Shown piece by piece: positions 44,934 to 54,004 of a DNA stretch of 64,000 nucleotides. The notes below the pieces were generated by a model that ran no database searches, was not told the origin of the DNA, and worked only from the letters and a program-made list of their open reading frames with translations. Source of the stretch: Arsukibacterium tuosuense (GTDB lineage Bacteria > Pseudomonadota > Gammaproteobacteria > Enterobacterales > Alteromonadaceae); assembly GCF_900215315.1 (NCBI RefSeq), contig NZ_OBEB01000001.1, forward strand, positions 868,001-932,000, read 5' to 3'. Positions within the stretch are counted from its first letter, which is position 1, and the number at the start of each line of letters is the position of its first letter. A program made the position numbers and the translations under genes.

Positions 44934-47900
44934 TGCTGTTATCAGATTTATCGGTTAAACGGCCGGTATTTGCAACCGTTGTTAACTTGCTGCTGGTGGT
45001 GTTTGGTATAGTTTGTTTTACCATGCTACCTCTGCGTGAGTTTCCTGACATTGACTCGCCCATCGTCAGCATTAACACCAACTACCCCGGCGCGTCTGCA
45101 GAAATAGTTGAAACCAAAATAACCCAGTTGCTGGAAGACCGGATCAGCGGCGTAGAGGGTATTAAAAGCATTAACTCTAATAGCCGTAATGGCCGGTCCA
45201 GCATTACCATTGAGTTTAATGTTGAGCGTGACATCGACTCCGCTGCCAATGATGTCCGGGACCGGGTTTCACGGGCGTTAAATAATTTGCCTGATCAGGC
45301 CGACCCACCTGAAGTGTCTAAAGCCAATGCTGACGAAGACACCATAGCCTGGTTTGTGCTGAACAGCGAAAACATGACCACCCTGGAGCTGACTGATTAC
45401 GCCAACCGCTATATCGTCGAGCGCTTCTCCGTGGTTGATGGGGTCGCCAGGATCCAGTTAGGCGGTTCCCGCGATTATGCGATGCGGGTCTGGCTGGATC
45501 GCGATGCCATGGCGGCTCGTGGCGTTACTGTGCAGGATATTGAAAGCGTACTGCGTAATGAAAACGTCGAGTTACCGGCCGGAAACATTAAGTCAGTTGA
45601 TCGCGACTTTACGGTACGGGTTATCCGCACTTATAAAACCGAGCAGGACTTCCGACGGCTGGTGATAAAGCGGGGTGAAAATAACTATCTGGTCCGCCTC
45701 GGTGAAATCGCCGATGTCATGCTGACCTCAGAAAATGAAGAAAGTGAGTTCCGCGGCGATGGTAAAAACCTGTTAGGTATCGGCATTATTAAACAGTCGA
45801 AAGCCAATACCCTGGAAGTGGTTAAAAGCGCGCGGGCAGAAATGGAGCGGATTAAAGCGCAGTTGCCACAAGGTACTACCATTGAACCCGGCTACGACTC
45901 CTCGCTGTTTATCTCTGAGTCAATTAAAGAAGTGTATAACACCCTGGGTATTGCGATGGGCATGGTGGTGCTGGTTATCTTCCTGTTTCTTGGCAATATC
46001 AGGGCAACCTTTATTCCGGCAATCACGGTACCCGTTGCCCTGGTCGCTGCAGTAACAGTGCTGTTTGCACTGGATTTTTCGATTAACCTACTGACCCTGC
46101 TGGCAATGGTACTGGCGATTGGTCTGGTGGTTGATGACTCGATTGTAGTGCTTGAAAATATTTACCGGCGGATTGAGACCGGTGAGGCGCCGTTACTGGC
46201 AGCTTACCGTGGCGCCCGAGAGGTCGGCTTTGCTGTTATTGCCACCACACTGGTCCTGATATCAGTGTTTGTGCCGCTAGTGTTTATGCAAGGTCAGTTG
46301 GGCAAACTGTTTACCGAATTTGCCCTGGCCATTGCCGCGGCAGTGGCGTTTTCCAGTGTCACAGCTCTTACCCTTTCGCCGATGCTGTGCAGTAAACTGC
46401 TGCAACATCGTAAGCGTGAATCAAAACTTGGCCAGGCGTTGCACAGTGGCTTTGCCAAACTTGAAAACGGCTATCGCAAGCAACTTAACGTGGTGACCCG
46501 GACGCGCTGGCCGGTATTAGTTGTGGTTGTGCTTTGCTTTGTTGCCAGCTATCAGCTGGTGAAAATGCTGCCATCTGAACTGGCGCCGTCGGAAGACCGG
46601 GGTACCTTCTTTATTTCGATGACCCCCGCTGAAGGCGCCAGCTATCAGAGTAACAGCCGCAATATGCGACTGATTGAAGATATTCTGATGCCCTATTATG
46701 AAGACGGTGAATTTAATCGCTTATTAATCCGGGTGCCAGGCTGGGGTGGCAGTGGCGGTATTGCCATAGTTGGCGCGGAGAACTGGAGTAATGGTAAAAG
46801 GCGCACCGCCGAACTGATGCCGGAAGTTGCGGCAAAGATCAACGAACTGCCTGATGTCCGTGCGTTCACCTTTATGCGCAGTGGCCTAGGCGGTGGTGGC
46901 GGTGGCAGCCGGCCGGTACAGTTTGTGTTACAGGGCAACACCTATGAAGAGCTGGCACGCTGGCGCGATACCGTTATTAACAAAGCCAGCGAAAACCGCA
47001 ACTTACTGATGCTGGATCACGACTACAAAGAAACCGTACCTCAGGTATTAGTAGAGATTAACACCGAGCGGGCCGGCGATCTGGGGATCTCGGTTGGCGC
47101 TATTGGCCGGGCCCTTGAGGCCATGCTGGGTGGCAGACGGGTTACCACCTTTTTAGACCGCGGCCGCGAGTACGACGTTATTCTGGAAGGCTGGGATGAT
47201 GACTTCCAAGCACCGGGCACCATTAAAGACGTGTTCATCCGCTCTGACAGTACTGGCCAGCTAATTCCACTGGACAACCTGGTAACCCTGCGCGAAGAGG
47301 CCACTGCCGCGGCATTAAACCGCTATAACCGGATGCGCTCCATTACCATCTCTGCCAGCCTGGCCCCGGGTTACAGCCTTGGTGAAGCACTGGAGTATCT
47401 GGAAACCATAGTACAGACAGAGATTCAGGACACTGTCGGCATCGATTACAAAGGCGAATCGCAACTGTTTCAGGAAAGTGGCGAATCAACCTTGTTAGTC
47501 TTTATGCTGGCACTGGTGATTACCTATCTGGTACTGGCCGCGCAGTTTGAAAGCTTTATTCATCCGCTGGTGATTATGATCACCGTTCCGCTCGGGTTGG
47601 TTGGCGCGCTATCAGGTTTGTATTTCTTTGATATGTCATTAAATATCTACAGTCAGATTGGTCTGGTGATGCTGATAGGCCTGGTAGCGAAAAATGGCAT
47701 TCTGATTGTGGAATTTGCTAACCAGTTGCGTGATGCCGGTGTAGCCTTTGAAGATGCCGTGCGCCGGGCAGCGATACAGCGCTTACGGCCTATTACCATG
47801 ACATGCTTTACTACCATTATGAGCAGCTTACCACTGATTATTGCTACCGGTCCGGGCTCAGAAAGCCGGATGGTAATAGGTATGGTCATTTTCTGCGGGG

Positions 47901-48058
47901 TAGCACTGGCCACCTTACTTACCCTGTATGTTGTACCGGTAACCTATATTGCGATAGCCCGCAATACCGGCTCACCAAAAGCCCTTAGCCGGGAACTGGA
48001 GCGTCTGGAGCAACAAGCACCAGACGAGCATGCAGCTGATGAGGTGGTTCCTAAATAA
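44933..48058 (+). CDS. RND family efflux permease, second system
   Basis: A 1041-aa AcrB-superfamily transporter distinct from the one at 19237-22323. It starts LSDLSVKRPVFATVVNLLLVVFG, has the TM4 proton-relay pair (IGLVVDDSIVVLENIYRR), LAAQFESFIHPLVIM and GLVAKNGILIVEFANQLR. A glycine-rich stretch near residue 660 (GLGGGGGGSRP) is a low-complexity loop in the porter domain. The C-terminal tail is acidic and soluble (DEHAADEVVPK). Translationally coupled to its adaptor. Confidence 0.94.
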   Translation: MLLSDLSVKRPVFATVVNLLLVVFGIVCFTMLPLREFPDIDSPIVSINTNYPGASAEIVETKITQLLEDRISGVEGIKSINSNSRNGRSSITIEFNVERDIDSAANDVRDRVSRALNNLPDQADPPEVSKANADEDTIAWFVLNSENMTTLELTDYANRYIVERFSVVDGVARIQLGGSRDYAMRVWLDRDAMAARGVTVQDIESVLRNENVELPAGNIKSVDRDFTVRVIRTYKTEQDFRRLVIKRGENNYLVRLGEIADVMLTSENEESEFRGDGKNLLGIGIIKQSKANTLEVVKSARAEMERIKAQLPQGTTIEPGYDSSLFISESIKEVYNTLGIAMGMVVLVIFLFLGNIRATFIPAITVPVALVAAVTVLFALDFSINLLTLLAMVLAIGLVVDDSIVVLENIYRRIETGEAPLLAAYRGAREVGFAVIATTLVLISVFVPLVFMQGQLGKLFTEFALAIAAAVAFSSVTALTLSPMLCSKLLQHRKRESKLGQALHSGFAKLENGYRKQLNVVTRTRWPVLVVVVLCFVASYQLVKMLPSELAPSEDRGTFFISMTPAEGASYQSNSRNMRLIEDILMPYYEDGEFNRLLIRVPGWGGSGGIAIVGAENWSNGKRRTAELMPEVAAKINELPDVRAFTFMRSGLGGGGGGSRPVQFVLQGNTYEELARWRDTVINKASENRNLLMLDHDYKETVPQVLVEINTERAGDLGISVGAIGRALEAMLGGRRVTTFLDRGREYDVILEGWDDDFQAPGTIKDVFIRSDSTGQLIPLDNLVTLREEATAAALNRYNRMRSITISASLAPGYSLGEALEYLETIVQTEIQDTVGIDYKGESQLFQESGESTLLVFMLALVITYLVLAAQFESFIHPLVIMITVPLGLVGALSGLYFFDMSLNIYSQIGLVMLIGLVAKNGILIVEFANQLRDAGVAFEDAVRRAAIQRLRPITMTCFTTIMSSLPLIIATGPGSESRMVIGMVIFCGVALATLLTLYVVPVTYIAIARNTGSPKALSRELERLEQQAPDEHAADEVVPK

Positions 48059-48072
48059 CTACAGTCGACAAC

Positions 48073-48813
48073 CTAAAAGGGCAAAACGCTGCCATCCCAG
48101 TTCAGCAATTGCCCGCTGTGCCGGGCTGTTAACTGTGCCGCTACCGCAGCCAGTCGTTTGGCGGTAGCGGCCGCCGTTTGCAGTTGCCCGGCCGGAATAT
48201 TGGCCTGAAATGGCGCAGATAGCGCAGTGTCAGTTGTGCCGGGATGGACGCTGACCAATGCTGCGGTTTTATTATACCGGCCAAGTTCAATACTGCTGGT
48301 TTTAACCAGCATATTTATGGCTGCTTTACTGGCCCGGTAGCTGAACCAGCCACCCAGCTGATTGTCAGTAATGCTGCCCACTTTAGCACTGAGCACCAAT
48401 ACCTTTACCTGGTCTTGTTTGGTCAGATAGCCAAATAATGCTTTTAAGTACAACGCTGGCTGCATTACATTGATAGCAAAACTTTTCTGCATTTGTGCAG
48501 CGGTTAATTGACGCAGAGTTTTCTCCGGGCCATGCTGGTTATCGTGCAACCAGCCCTGACAGATAAAAATTATGCCTGGTTGCCCCTTAAGCGCCTCTGC
48601 CACTGCTTGGTTAATCACATTTTCTTCAGCATCTTCCCGCGTTTCGCCCTCAGTGCTGTTCAGCTGCAGCCAGTTCAGATCTGACTTTGTCAGCGAGGCC
48701 GGGCAGGCACGGCGGCTAATCGCCTGTACCTCATCTCCTTGTTGCAAATAATGCTGCACCAAACCCTGGCCAATGCCACTACCGCCACCAATAATCAAAA
48801 TGTTTTCAGACAT
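48073..48813 (-). CDS. Short-chain dehydrogenase/reductase, C-factor-like
   Basis: A classical SDR fold of 246 aa: the nucleotide-binding loop ILIIGGGSGIGQG, a degenerate NNAG region, catalytic Tyr-Lys in GGWFSYRASKAAINM, and VHPGTTDT after it. It resembles the CsgA/C-factor-like group that often sits with FAD enzymes in Alteromonadales. The ATG overlaps the end of the upstream FAD-protein gene by 8 bp, so the pair is coupled. Substrate unknown. Confidence 0.85.
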   Translation of the reverse strand: MSENILIIGGGSGIGQGLVQHYLQQGDEVQAISRRACPASLTKSDLNWLQLNSTEGETREDAEENVINQAVAEALKGQPGIIFICQGWLHDNQHGPEKTLRQLTAAQMQKSFAINVMQPALYLKALFGYLTKQDQVKVLVLSAKVGSITDNQLGGWFSYRASKAAINMLVKTSSIELGRYNKTAALVSVHPGTTDTALSAPFQANIPAGQLQTAAATAKRLAAVAAQLTARHSGQLLNWDGSVLPF

Positions 48814-49837
48814 CAGCTAATACCTCTTTTGCCGCTGCTACTCCGCTTAACCAGGCATTCTCCACCCTGCCACCTAACAGCCAGTCACCGGCAATGGCCA
48901 GCTTTAAGCCGGAGCTGTAATCGACCTTAACCTGGGTAACTGCCGGGTTTATCTGGGCATAAAGCCAACGATGAGTCAGGGCGCCAGTGACTGTAATTGT
49001 CTGCTGAAATATCAATTCCATTTCAGCTTTAGCAAGCGCGGTCAGCTGCGCCGGCTCTGCCTGCAAGAGCAAGGCAGAGCACTGCGGACTAAAATGCACC
49101 AGCCAGTTGTCAGAGGTAGTGGCCCGACCTGGCTTACTGTTTTGCCGGGCCAGCCAGCTGATATTGCCTTCTTTTACAAACACCGCGTCAGCCCGGGTTT
49201 GTAACGGCGCAGCCAATTGCATATTTACCGCCCAGCACGGCAACAAAACCCGGGGCTGCAGCTGAGTTATCAGACTATGCAGTTCACCATAAGCAGGCTC
49301 ACCGGGTTGAGATACCGTTGCCAGCAGTGTCTGTAACTGCACCGGTGGCAACGTTGATATCAGGGCCTGGTATGGCCCGAAACTGTTGTTGTGCTGGTCA
49401 AACAAATACCAGCCAGCGGCTTCGGTTGTGGAGTCTTCCTGCAAATAACGCAGTCGGCTGATCCGACAGTCTAAATGTACCGGATTATTGTCCAGTAAAG
49501 CTTTTACCGGTGCCTGCATTGACGGACAGCCAATGTAGCGGGTGGTCTGATCGACTGACTCTGCTAAGCGGCCAAGCTCATAGCGATAGCAATCTGCCGG
49601 CCAGCGTCTCACTACATCCGCTGCCAGCCATTGTTCAACCTGCTGCACGAATGCGGTACTTCGTGCCGTAAAATACTGGGCACCTAAATCAAGATAACTC
49701 TGGCCATTGCGCTTAGAGCTCATCCTGCCGCCGGGCGACCGGCCTTTATCAAAAACATCCACGGGGATCCCGGCCATGTTGAGGGTACTGGCCGCAGCGG
49801 CCCCTGCCATACCTGCCCCAATTACTGCCACTGTCAT
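48806..49837 (-). CDS. Renalase-like FAD-dependent oxidoreductase
   Basis: A 343-aa flavoprotein starting with the dinucleotide-binding motif VAVIGAGMAGAAAASTLNMAG, then DKGRSPGGRMSSKR and a C-terminal FAD-contact segment (AIAGDWLLGGRVENAWLSG). This arrangement matches bacterial renalase-like proteins, which oxidise isomeric forms of NAD(P)H; a generic amine-oxidase label is also possible. The open frame reaches 49858, but AAGGA precedes ATG 49837. Coupled to the downstream SDR gene. Confidence 0.83.
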   Translation of the reverse strand: MTVAVIGAGMAGAAAASTLNMAGIPVDVFDKGRSPGGRMSSKRNGQSYLDLGAQYFTARSTAFVQQVEQWLAADVVRRWPADCYRYELGRLAESVDQTTRYIGCPSMQAPVKALLDNNPVHLDCRISRLRYLQEDSTTEAAGWYLFDQHNNSFGPYQALISTLPPVQLQTLLATVSQPGEPAYGELHSLITQLQPRVLLPCWAVNMQLAAPLQTRADAVFVKEGNISWLARQNSKPGRATTSDNWLVHFSPQCSALLLQAEPAQLTALAKAEMELIFQQTITVTGALTHRWLYAQINPAVTQVKVDYSSGLKLAIAGDWLLGGRVENAWLSGVAAAKEVLADV

Positions 49838-49969
49838 AAAAGCTTCCTTGATTAGCAAACCGCTATGCTCTCTGGTACGTTATGCTATAGCCTGTCGATC
49901 TGTAAAATCAGTGGCAAACTTGTAAATAAACGCAGTAGCCAACCTAATATCAACAATAGCGGAGTAATA

Positions 49970-50503
49970 ATGAGCAACGAAATTGCGACTTTTGGTGCCG
50001 GTTGTTTCTGGTGTCTGGAATCTGCGCTGAATCAGCTTAACGGCGTGAAACAAGCGATTAGCGGTTACATGGGCGGCCACACTGTCAATCCAGACTATCG
50101 GAGTATCTGCACCGGCACTACCGGCCATGCTGAGGTGGTTCAGGTGCAGTTTAACCCTGAGCAGATTAGTTTTAAGCAATTGTGTCAGGTGTTTTTTGCG
50201 CTACATGACCCTACTCAGCTCAACCGCCAGGGCAATGACGTTGGTACTCAATATCGCTCTGTGGTGTTTTTCCATAGTGAACAACAGGCAGAAACAGCTC
50301 GTAATATTATCAATGAGCTAACCACAGAGCAGTTGTTTGACCAGCCGATTGTGACAGAACTGAGCCCCGCCGGTACTTTTTATCCGGCAGAAGATTATCA
50401 TCAGGGTTATTTTTTACAAAACCCGGAGCAAGGTTACTGTCAGTTTATAATTGCTCCGAAAATGGCTAAATTCCGCCAGCTTTTTAGCAGCCTGATGAAA
50501 TAA
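49970..50503 (+). CDS. msrA: Peptide methionine sulfoxide reductase MsrA
   Basis: Repairs S-form methionine sulfoxide in proteins and free methionine. The 177-aa product has the catalytic Cys in FGAGCFWCLESAL, SGYMGGHTVNPDY, TGHAEVVQV and YHQGYF near the C-terminus. The frame opens upstream at 49865, but ATG 49970 directly follows a GGAG ribosome site and gives the normal family start. Monocistronic, convergent with the aminotransferase gene. Confidence 0.95.
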   Translation: MSNEIATFGAGCFWCLESALNQLNGVKQAISGYMGGHTVNPDYRSICTGTTGHAEVVQVQFNPEQISFKQLCQVFFALHDPTQLNRQGNDVGTQYRSVVFFHSEQQAETARNIINELTTEQLFDQPIVTELSPAGTFYPAEDYHQGYFLQNPEQGYCQFIIAPKMAKFRQLFSSLMK

Positions 50504-50537
50504 AAAACCGCCACTCTTAGTTTTAAGAATGGCGGTT
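50504..50537 (-). terminator. Terminator for the aminotransferase gene
   Basis: A hairpin with AACCGCCA (50506-50513) paired to TGGCGGTT (50530-50537) plus inner TCTTA/TAAGA pairs. On the minus strand it is followed by a T run (TTTTTTATTT). The T tract lies only on that side, so it serves the minus-strand gene; it touches the msrA stop. Confidence 0.8.
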
Positions 50538-50567
50538 CAGTTATAATTGCTGGCTGATACGTTCAGA

Positions 50568-51764
50568 TCAGCCTTTCAGGACAGTGGCTACCGACCTGGC
50601 GAAGTAATCGATATTGCTATGGTTCAAGCCAGCTATGCTTACCCGGCTTGAGCCGACCATATAGATACTGAATTCGGCTTTTAAGCGGTCGATTTGTGCT
50701 TTAGTGATGCCCAGGAAGCTGAACATACCATGCTGGCGGGTAATAAAGCTGAAATCGTCCGTTACTCCTTCTGCCGCTAATTTATCAATAATCAGCTGGC
50801 GGTAATCATTGATCCGGTTGCGCATTTCGGCCAGTTCCTGATGCCATAACGCGGTCAGCTCGTTGCTATCCAGAATATGGCTGACAATAATAGCGCCATG
50901 AGCCGGTGGCATTGAATAGATGCTACGCACCACACTTAACAAATTAACCCGGGCAATCTCGGCGACCTTGCTGTCTGTCGCCACTATACTGACTGCACCA
51001 ATCCGCTCGCGGTACAAGCCAAAGTTCTTTGAACACGAACTGCACAACAATAACTCCGGCACGTTATCAGCCAGATAACGCAGGCCCGCAGCATCTTCAT
51101 CCAGACCGGTACCAAAACCCTGATAGGCCATATCCACTAACGGGGTAAAGCCACGCTCTTTAGCAATGGCAGTAAAGCGTTGCCACTGTTCAAAATTTAA
51201 ATCCATACCACTGGGGTTGTGACAGCAGGCATGCACCAGCACCACATCACCGGCCGGGATGTTATTCAGGTCGGCAAACATTTGCTCGGTCTGCAGACCT
51301 TTTGTGTTGTAGTCATAATAGGCGTATTCTCTAACCTTTAAACCCGCAGCCTGAAACAAAGAAATATGATTTGCCCAGGTAGGCGTGGTAACCCAGATAG
51401 TCGCATTGGGGTTAGCCCGTTTAATAAATTCGGCGGCGACCCGCAGGGCGCCGGTGCCGCCTGGGGTGTGGGCGGTGGTAACCCGGTTAGCCAGTAACAC
51501 CTGATGCGCCGGGCCAAACGCCAGTTTTTCAATATGCGCATTAAAATTAAGATCACCGGCCATACCAATATAGGTTTTGCTGTCTTCCTGTTGCAGGCGC
51601 AGTGCCTCAGCTTCTTTGACACATTTAAGTACCGCGGTATGGCCCTGTTCATCTTTATACACCCCTACCCCTAAATCTACCTTGTTCGGGTTCGGATCTG
51701 CTTTGTATTCGGCCATCAGGCCCAGAATAGGATCAGTGGCAACCGATTGTAACTGAGAAAACAT
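50568..51764 (-). CDS. Aromatic/aspartate aminotransferase (TyrB/AspC type)
   Basis: A 398-aa class I aminotransferase of the AspC/TyrB subfamily. Family features are GVGVYKDEQGHT, GGTGALRVAAEF, HACCHNPSGMDL, and the PLP Lys in CSSCSKNFGLYRERIGA. Within this family it could act on aromatic amino acids, aspartate or both. The upstream 120 bp contain a repeated GTAAC-type motif that could be a control region. Confidence 0.92.
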   Translation of the reverse strand: MFSQLQSVATDPILGLMAEYKADPNPNKVDLGVGVYKDEQGHTAVLKCVKEAEALRLQQEDSKTYIGMAGDLNFNAHIEKLAFGPAHQVLLANRVTTAHTPGGTGALRVAAEFIKRANPNATIWVTTPTWANHISLFQAAGLKVREYAYYDYNTKGLQTEQMFADLNNIPAGDVVLVHACCHNPSGMDLNFEQWQRFTAIAKERGFTPLVDMAYQGFGTGLDEDAAGLRYLADNVPELLLCSSCSKNFGLYRERIGAVSIVATDSKVAEIARVNLLSVVRSIYSMPPAHGAIIVSHILDSNELTALWHQELAEMRNRINDYRQLIIDKLAAEGVTDDFSFITRQHGMFSFLGITKAQIDRLKAEFSIYMVGSSRVSIAGLNHSNIDYFARSVATVLKG

Positions 51765-51818
51765 AAGGCTCTACCTGGTTAAAATGTTCAATAAAAGTAA
51801 GCGGCGTGCTTACTTGCT

Positions 51819-51887
51819 TGGGTAACTTGTTAGCGTAACTTATTTTGGTAACTTACTTATTCTGTTAACTGACGTAGGGTAACGTAC
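51819..51887. repeat. Degenerate GTAAC repeat upstream of the aminotransferase gene
   Basis: The motif GTAACTT occurs at 51822, 51835 and 51848 with an exact 13-bp step, followed by looser copies GTTAACT (51864) and GTAACGT (51879). The block lies between the aminotransferase start and the end of the GAF gene, both on the minus strand. It could be a regulator-binding array or a decayed tandem repeat. Confidence 0.5.
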
Positions 51888-52565
51888 TTATGGTAAATAC
51901 TCCGGCACGACCAGACACACCGCCACCAGTAACGCCATCGCAGCAGACGTAAAAATGGCTTGTTGAAAATGCTCGGCATCGACAATACCGGCTATTTTGC
52001 CTGATTGGTCAAACAGAGGCAAACAGGCTTCGGCCTGTACTTTAGGATCGCAGGTATAATATTCACCTCCTGCCGCTAAATAGTCAGGCACACTGTTGAT
52101 CACCCGGGCCCGGCCGGACAAACCAACGGTACTGTTGTTACTGATTTTGGCAAATTCGCTGTTAAGTGGAAACTCTGGCCGCGAAGGTGCACCGTAGTAA
52201 GCCAGCTTCACCAGCACCTGCTCAGCGTCGACATTCGGCCGTGCCTGATAAATACCAAACCAGTCCTGACCACTATACTCCCGATAGTAGCCGGCAATAG
52301 CACTCAGTTTACTCAGCGCAAGTTGGTTAGCCGGGGTTTGGCCACCTAAAATTGGCAACAACGAATAGGGTTCGGCCGCCAGCTGACCAAATAAACTGCA
52401 GGCTCCCCCCTCACCCAGCTCCGGCACCTGAAATTGCCAGTGCACCTCGCCGCTTGCCGTCTGCAGATAGTCAGTTAAGCCCCGCCTGATATGTTCAACC
52501 TCTGCGCTGATATCGCCATACTCGTCCAGCAACCCACTGCGTTGTAAATATTCAAATGCCTGCAT
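51888..52565 (-). CDS. GAF-domain protein resembling free methionine-(R)-sulfoxide reductase
   Basis: A 225-aa soluble protein. Residues about 60-200 look like the GAF fold of fRMsr. YYTCDPKVQAEACLPLFDQSGKIAGIVDAEHF matches the region of E. coli YebR that carries the catalytic Cys118 and the VLDIDS strand. The two other cysteines used by fRMsr (84 and 94) have no clear equivalent, so activity is doubtful. It ends in a hydrophobic tail (TSAAMALLVAVCLVVPEYLP). Its proximity to msrA is suggestive only. Confidence 0.65.
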   Translation of the reverse strand: MQAFEYLQRSGLLDEYGDISAEVEHIRRGLTDYLQTASGEVHWQFQVPELGEGGACSLFGQLAAEPYSLLPILGGQTPANQLALSKLSAIAGYYREYSGQDWFGIYQARPNVDAEQVLVKLAYYGAPSRPEFPLNSEFAKISNNSTVGLSGRARVINSVPDYLAAGGEYYTCDPKVQAEACLPLFDQSGKIAGIVDAEHFQQAIFTSAAMALLVAVCLVVPEYLP

Positions 52566-52724
52566 ACTTCACCGGGCTATAGCCATCCAGATTTCTAAAA
52601 GAGGCGCTATTTTAGCAGAAGCGCTTAAAAAGCCAAGTCAGCCTGAGAAAAACTTGCTGCTATGTCATTCGCTCGGTAAGCTGGCGCTAATTGCAACCAA
52701 CCCTTTATGGTTTCAACATAGGTT

Positions 52725-53120
52725 ATGGCTCAGAAAATCTCCCTCGCCGACTGGCAACAACAGCTGGGCCGCAGTGCCAGCAACCCTGAAAATGATAGCA
52801 GCGACAATCTTGTATACAGCACCGACCAGGGCAAAGTGGTAAAACCCAAACCGGCTGAAACGGGCGGTATTGCTTATCCTGATGGCGCAATACGGCTACG
52901 TAGGGAAAAAAAGGGCCGCGGCGGTAAAACGGTACTTACTATCAGCGGTATCGCAAAACCAGTAACTGAACTTACTGAAATATGTGCAGCGTTAAAAAAG
53001 AAGTGTGCCTGCGGTGGCGCCGTTAAAGATGGCATTATTGAAATTCAGGCCGATAAACGACAACTTATTGAGCAGCATTTAAGCCAGCTCGGTTTTAACG
53101 TTAAATGGTCTGGCGGTTAA
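52725..53120 (+). CDS. yciH: SUI1/eIF1-like translation factor YciH
   Basis: A 131-aa protein with a C-terminal SUI1 domain: LRREKKGRGGKTVLTISGI, ICAALKKKCACGGAVKDGIIEIQ and HLSQLGFNVKWSGG. It is the bacterial homologue of eIF1, which can influence initiation fidelity. It is slightly longer than E. coli YciH (108 aa) owing to an N-terminal polar segment. Confidence 0.93.
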   Translation: MAQKISLADWQQQLGRSASNPENDSSDNLVYSTDQGKVVKPKPAETGGIAYPDGAIRLRREKKGRGGKTVLTISGIAKPVTELTEICAALKKKCACGGAVKDGIIEIQADKRQLIEQHLSQLGFNVKWSGG

Positions 53121-53161
53121 GTCAACTGCTGTTGTAGTCAGCGTAAGCTATAGGAATTATC

Positions 53162-53959
53162 ATGCAACAATTGTCACCTTCAGATCTGCATATTCTGCTG
53201 GTTGAGCCGTCAGATACCCAACGTAAAATTATCAGTCGCCACCTCTTACAGGAACAAGTGCAGCATATCAGCGAGGCCAATTCAGTCAGCAGTGCCTTTT
53301 TAAAACTGAGTGAACATCAACCCGATTTAATTGCCTGTGCGTTGCATTTTGCCGATGGCACCGCGCTTGATCTGCTGCATAAAATTAAGCAAAACCCAAA
53401 GCTGGCTGAGATCCCGTTTATGCTGGTGTCCAGCGAGACCCGCAAAGCGACTTTAGAAGAATTTAAACAATCTGGCGTGGTAGCTATTCTACCGAAACCT
53501 TTTACTACCGCGCATTTGGGCAAGGCGTTAAATGCTGCCATAGACTTATTAAGCCCCAGTGAGCTTGAACTATCATTATTTGATGTCCATGACATCAGAG
53601 TGCTGGTGGTTGATGACAGCAGATTGGCGCGCAACCATATTAAACGGGTACTTAGCAATTTAGGTATTCAGCATTTAACAGAAGCAGAAGATGGCCAGCA
53701 AGCTATTGAGATCCTAAAACAGCAGATGTTTGATTTGGTGGTAACGGACTACAATATGCCGGAAGTAAATGGCCGGGAGTTAACCCAGTACATCCGCGAG
53801 AACAGCCAGCAATCACATATTCCGGTGTTAATGGTCACCAGCGAAGCCAACGACACCCACTTAAGTAATATTGCCCAGTCCGGCGTTAATGCCATGTGTG
53901 ACAAACCTTTCGAGCCCGAGCTGGTAAAAGCATTACTGTTTAAACTGCTGGAGCAGTAA
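53162..53959 (+). CDS. Two-receiver response regulator (first receiver degenerate)
   Basis: A 265-aa protein made of two receiver domains. The second (about 142-262) is canonical: VLVVDDSRLARNHI, phosphoacceptor Asp in DLVVTDYNMPEVNG, Thr in LMVTSEA and Lys in CDKPFEPE. The first (about 8-128) has lost key residues: LLVEPSD replaces the acidic pair and LIACALHFADG lacks the phospho-Asp, though a KPF Lys remains. No output domain is present. It probably works by protein-protein contacts, as in chemotaxis-type signalling. Confidence 0.9.
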   Translation: MQQLSPSDLHILLVEPSDTQRKIISRHLLQEQVQHISEANSVSSAFLKLSEHQPDLIACALHFADGTALDLLHKIKQNPKLAEIPFMLVSSETRKATLEEFKQSGVVAILPKPFTTAHLGKALNAAIDLLSPSELELSLFDVHDIRVLVVDDSRLARNHIKRVLSNLGIQHLTEAEDGQQAIEILKQQMFDLVVTDYNMPEVNGRELTQYIRENSQQSHIPVLMVTSEANDTHLSNIAQSGVNAMCDKPFEPELVKALLFKLLEQ

Positions 53960-53969
53960 TGCTTTAAAC

Positions 53970-53999
53970 CCGACAGGCAGCCTTCAGGCTGCCTGTCGG
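53970..53999. terminator. Hairpin terminator shared by the response-regulator and M28 peptidase genes
   Basis: A perfect 13-bp stem, CCGACAGGCAGCC (53970-53982) with GGCTGCCTGTCGG (53987-53999), around a TTCA loop. It lies between the two convergent stop codons. Flanking T tracts are poor, so it may terminate weakly. Confidence 0.7.
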
Positions 54000-54004
54000 T
54001 CTGT

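Noticed and set aside
46880-46930. Glycine-rich stretch in the second RND permease as a frameshift or repeat artefact
   Set aside because: The frame continues intact on both sides and polyglycine loops occur in RND porter domains.
51819-51887. TyrR boxes ahead of the aromatic aminotransferase gene
   Set aside because: The TyrR consensus (TGTAAA-N6-TTTACA) is not present; the repeated unit is GTAACTT.
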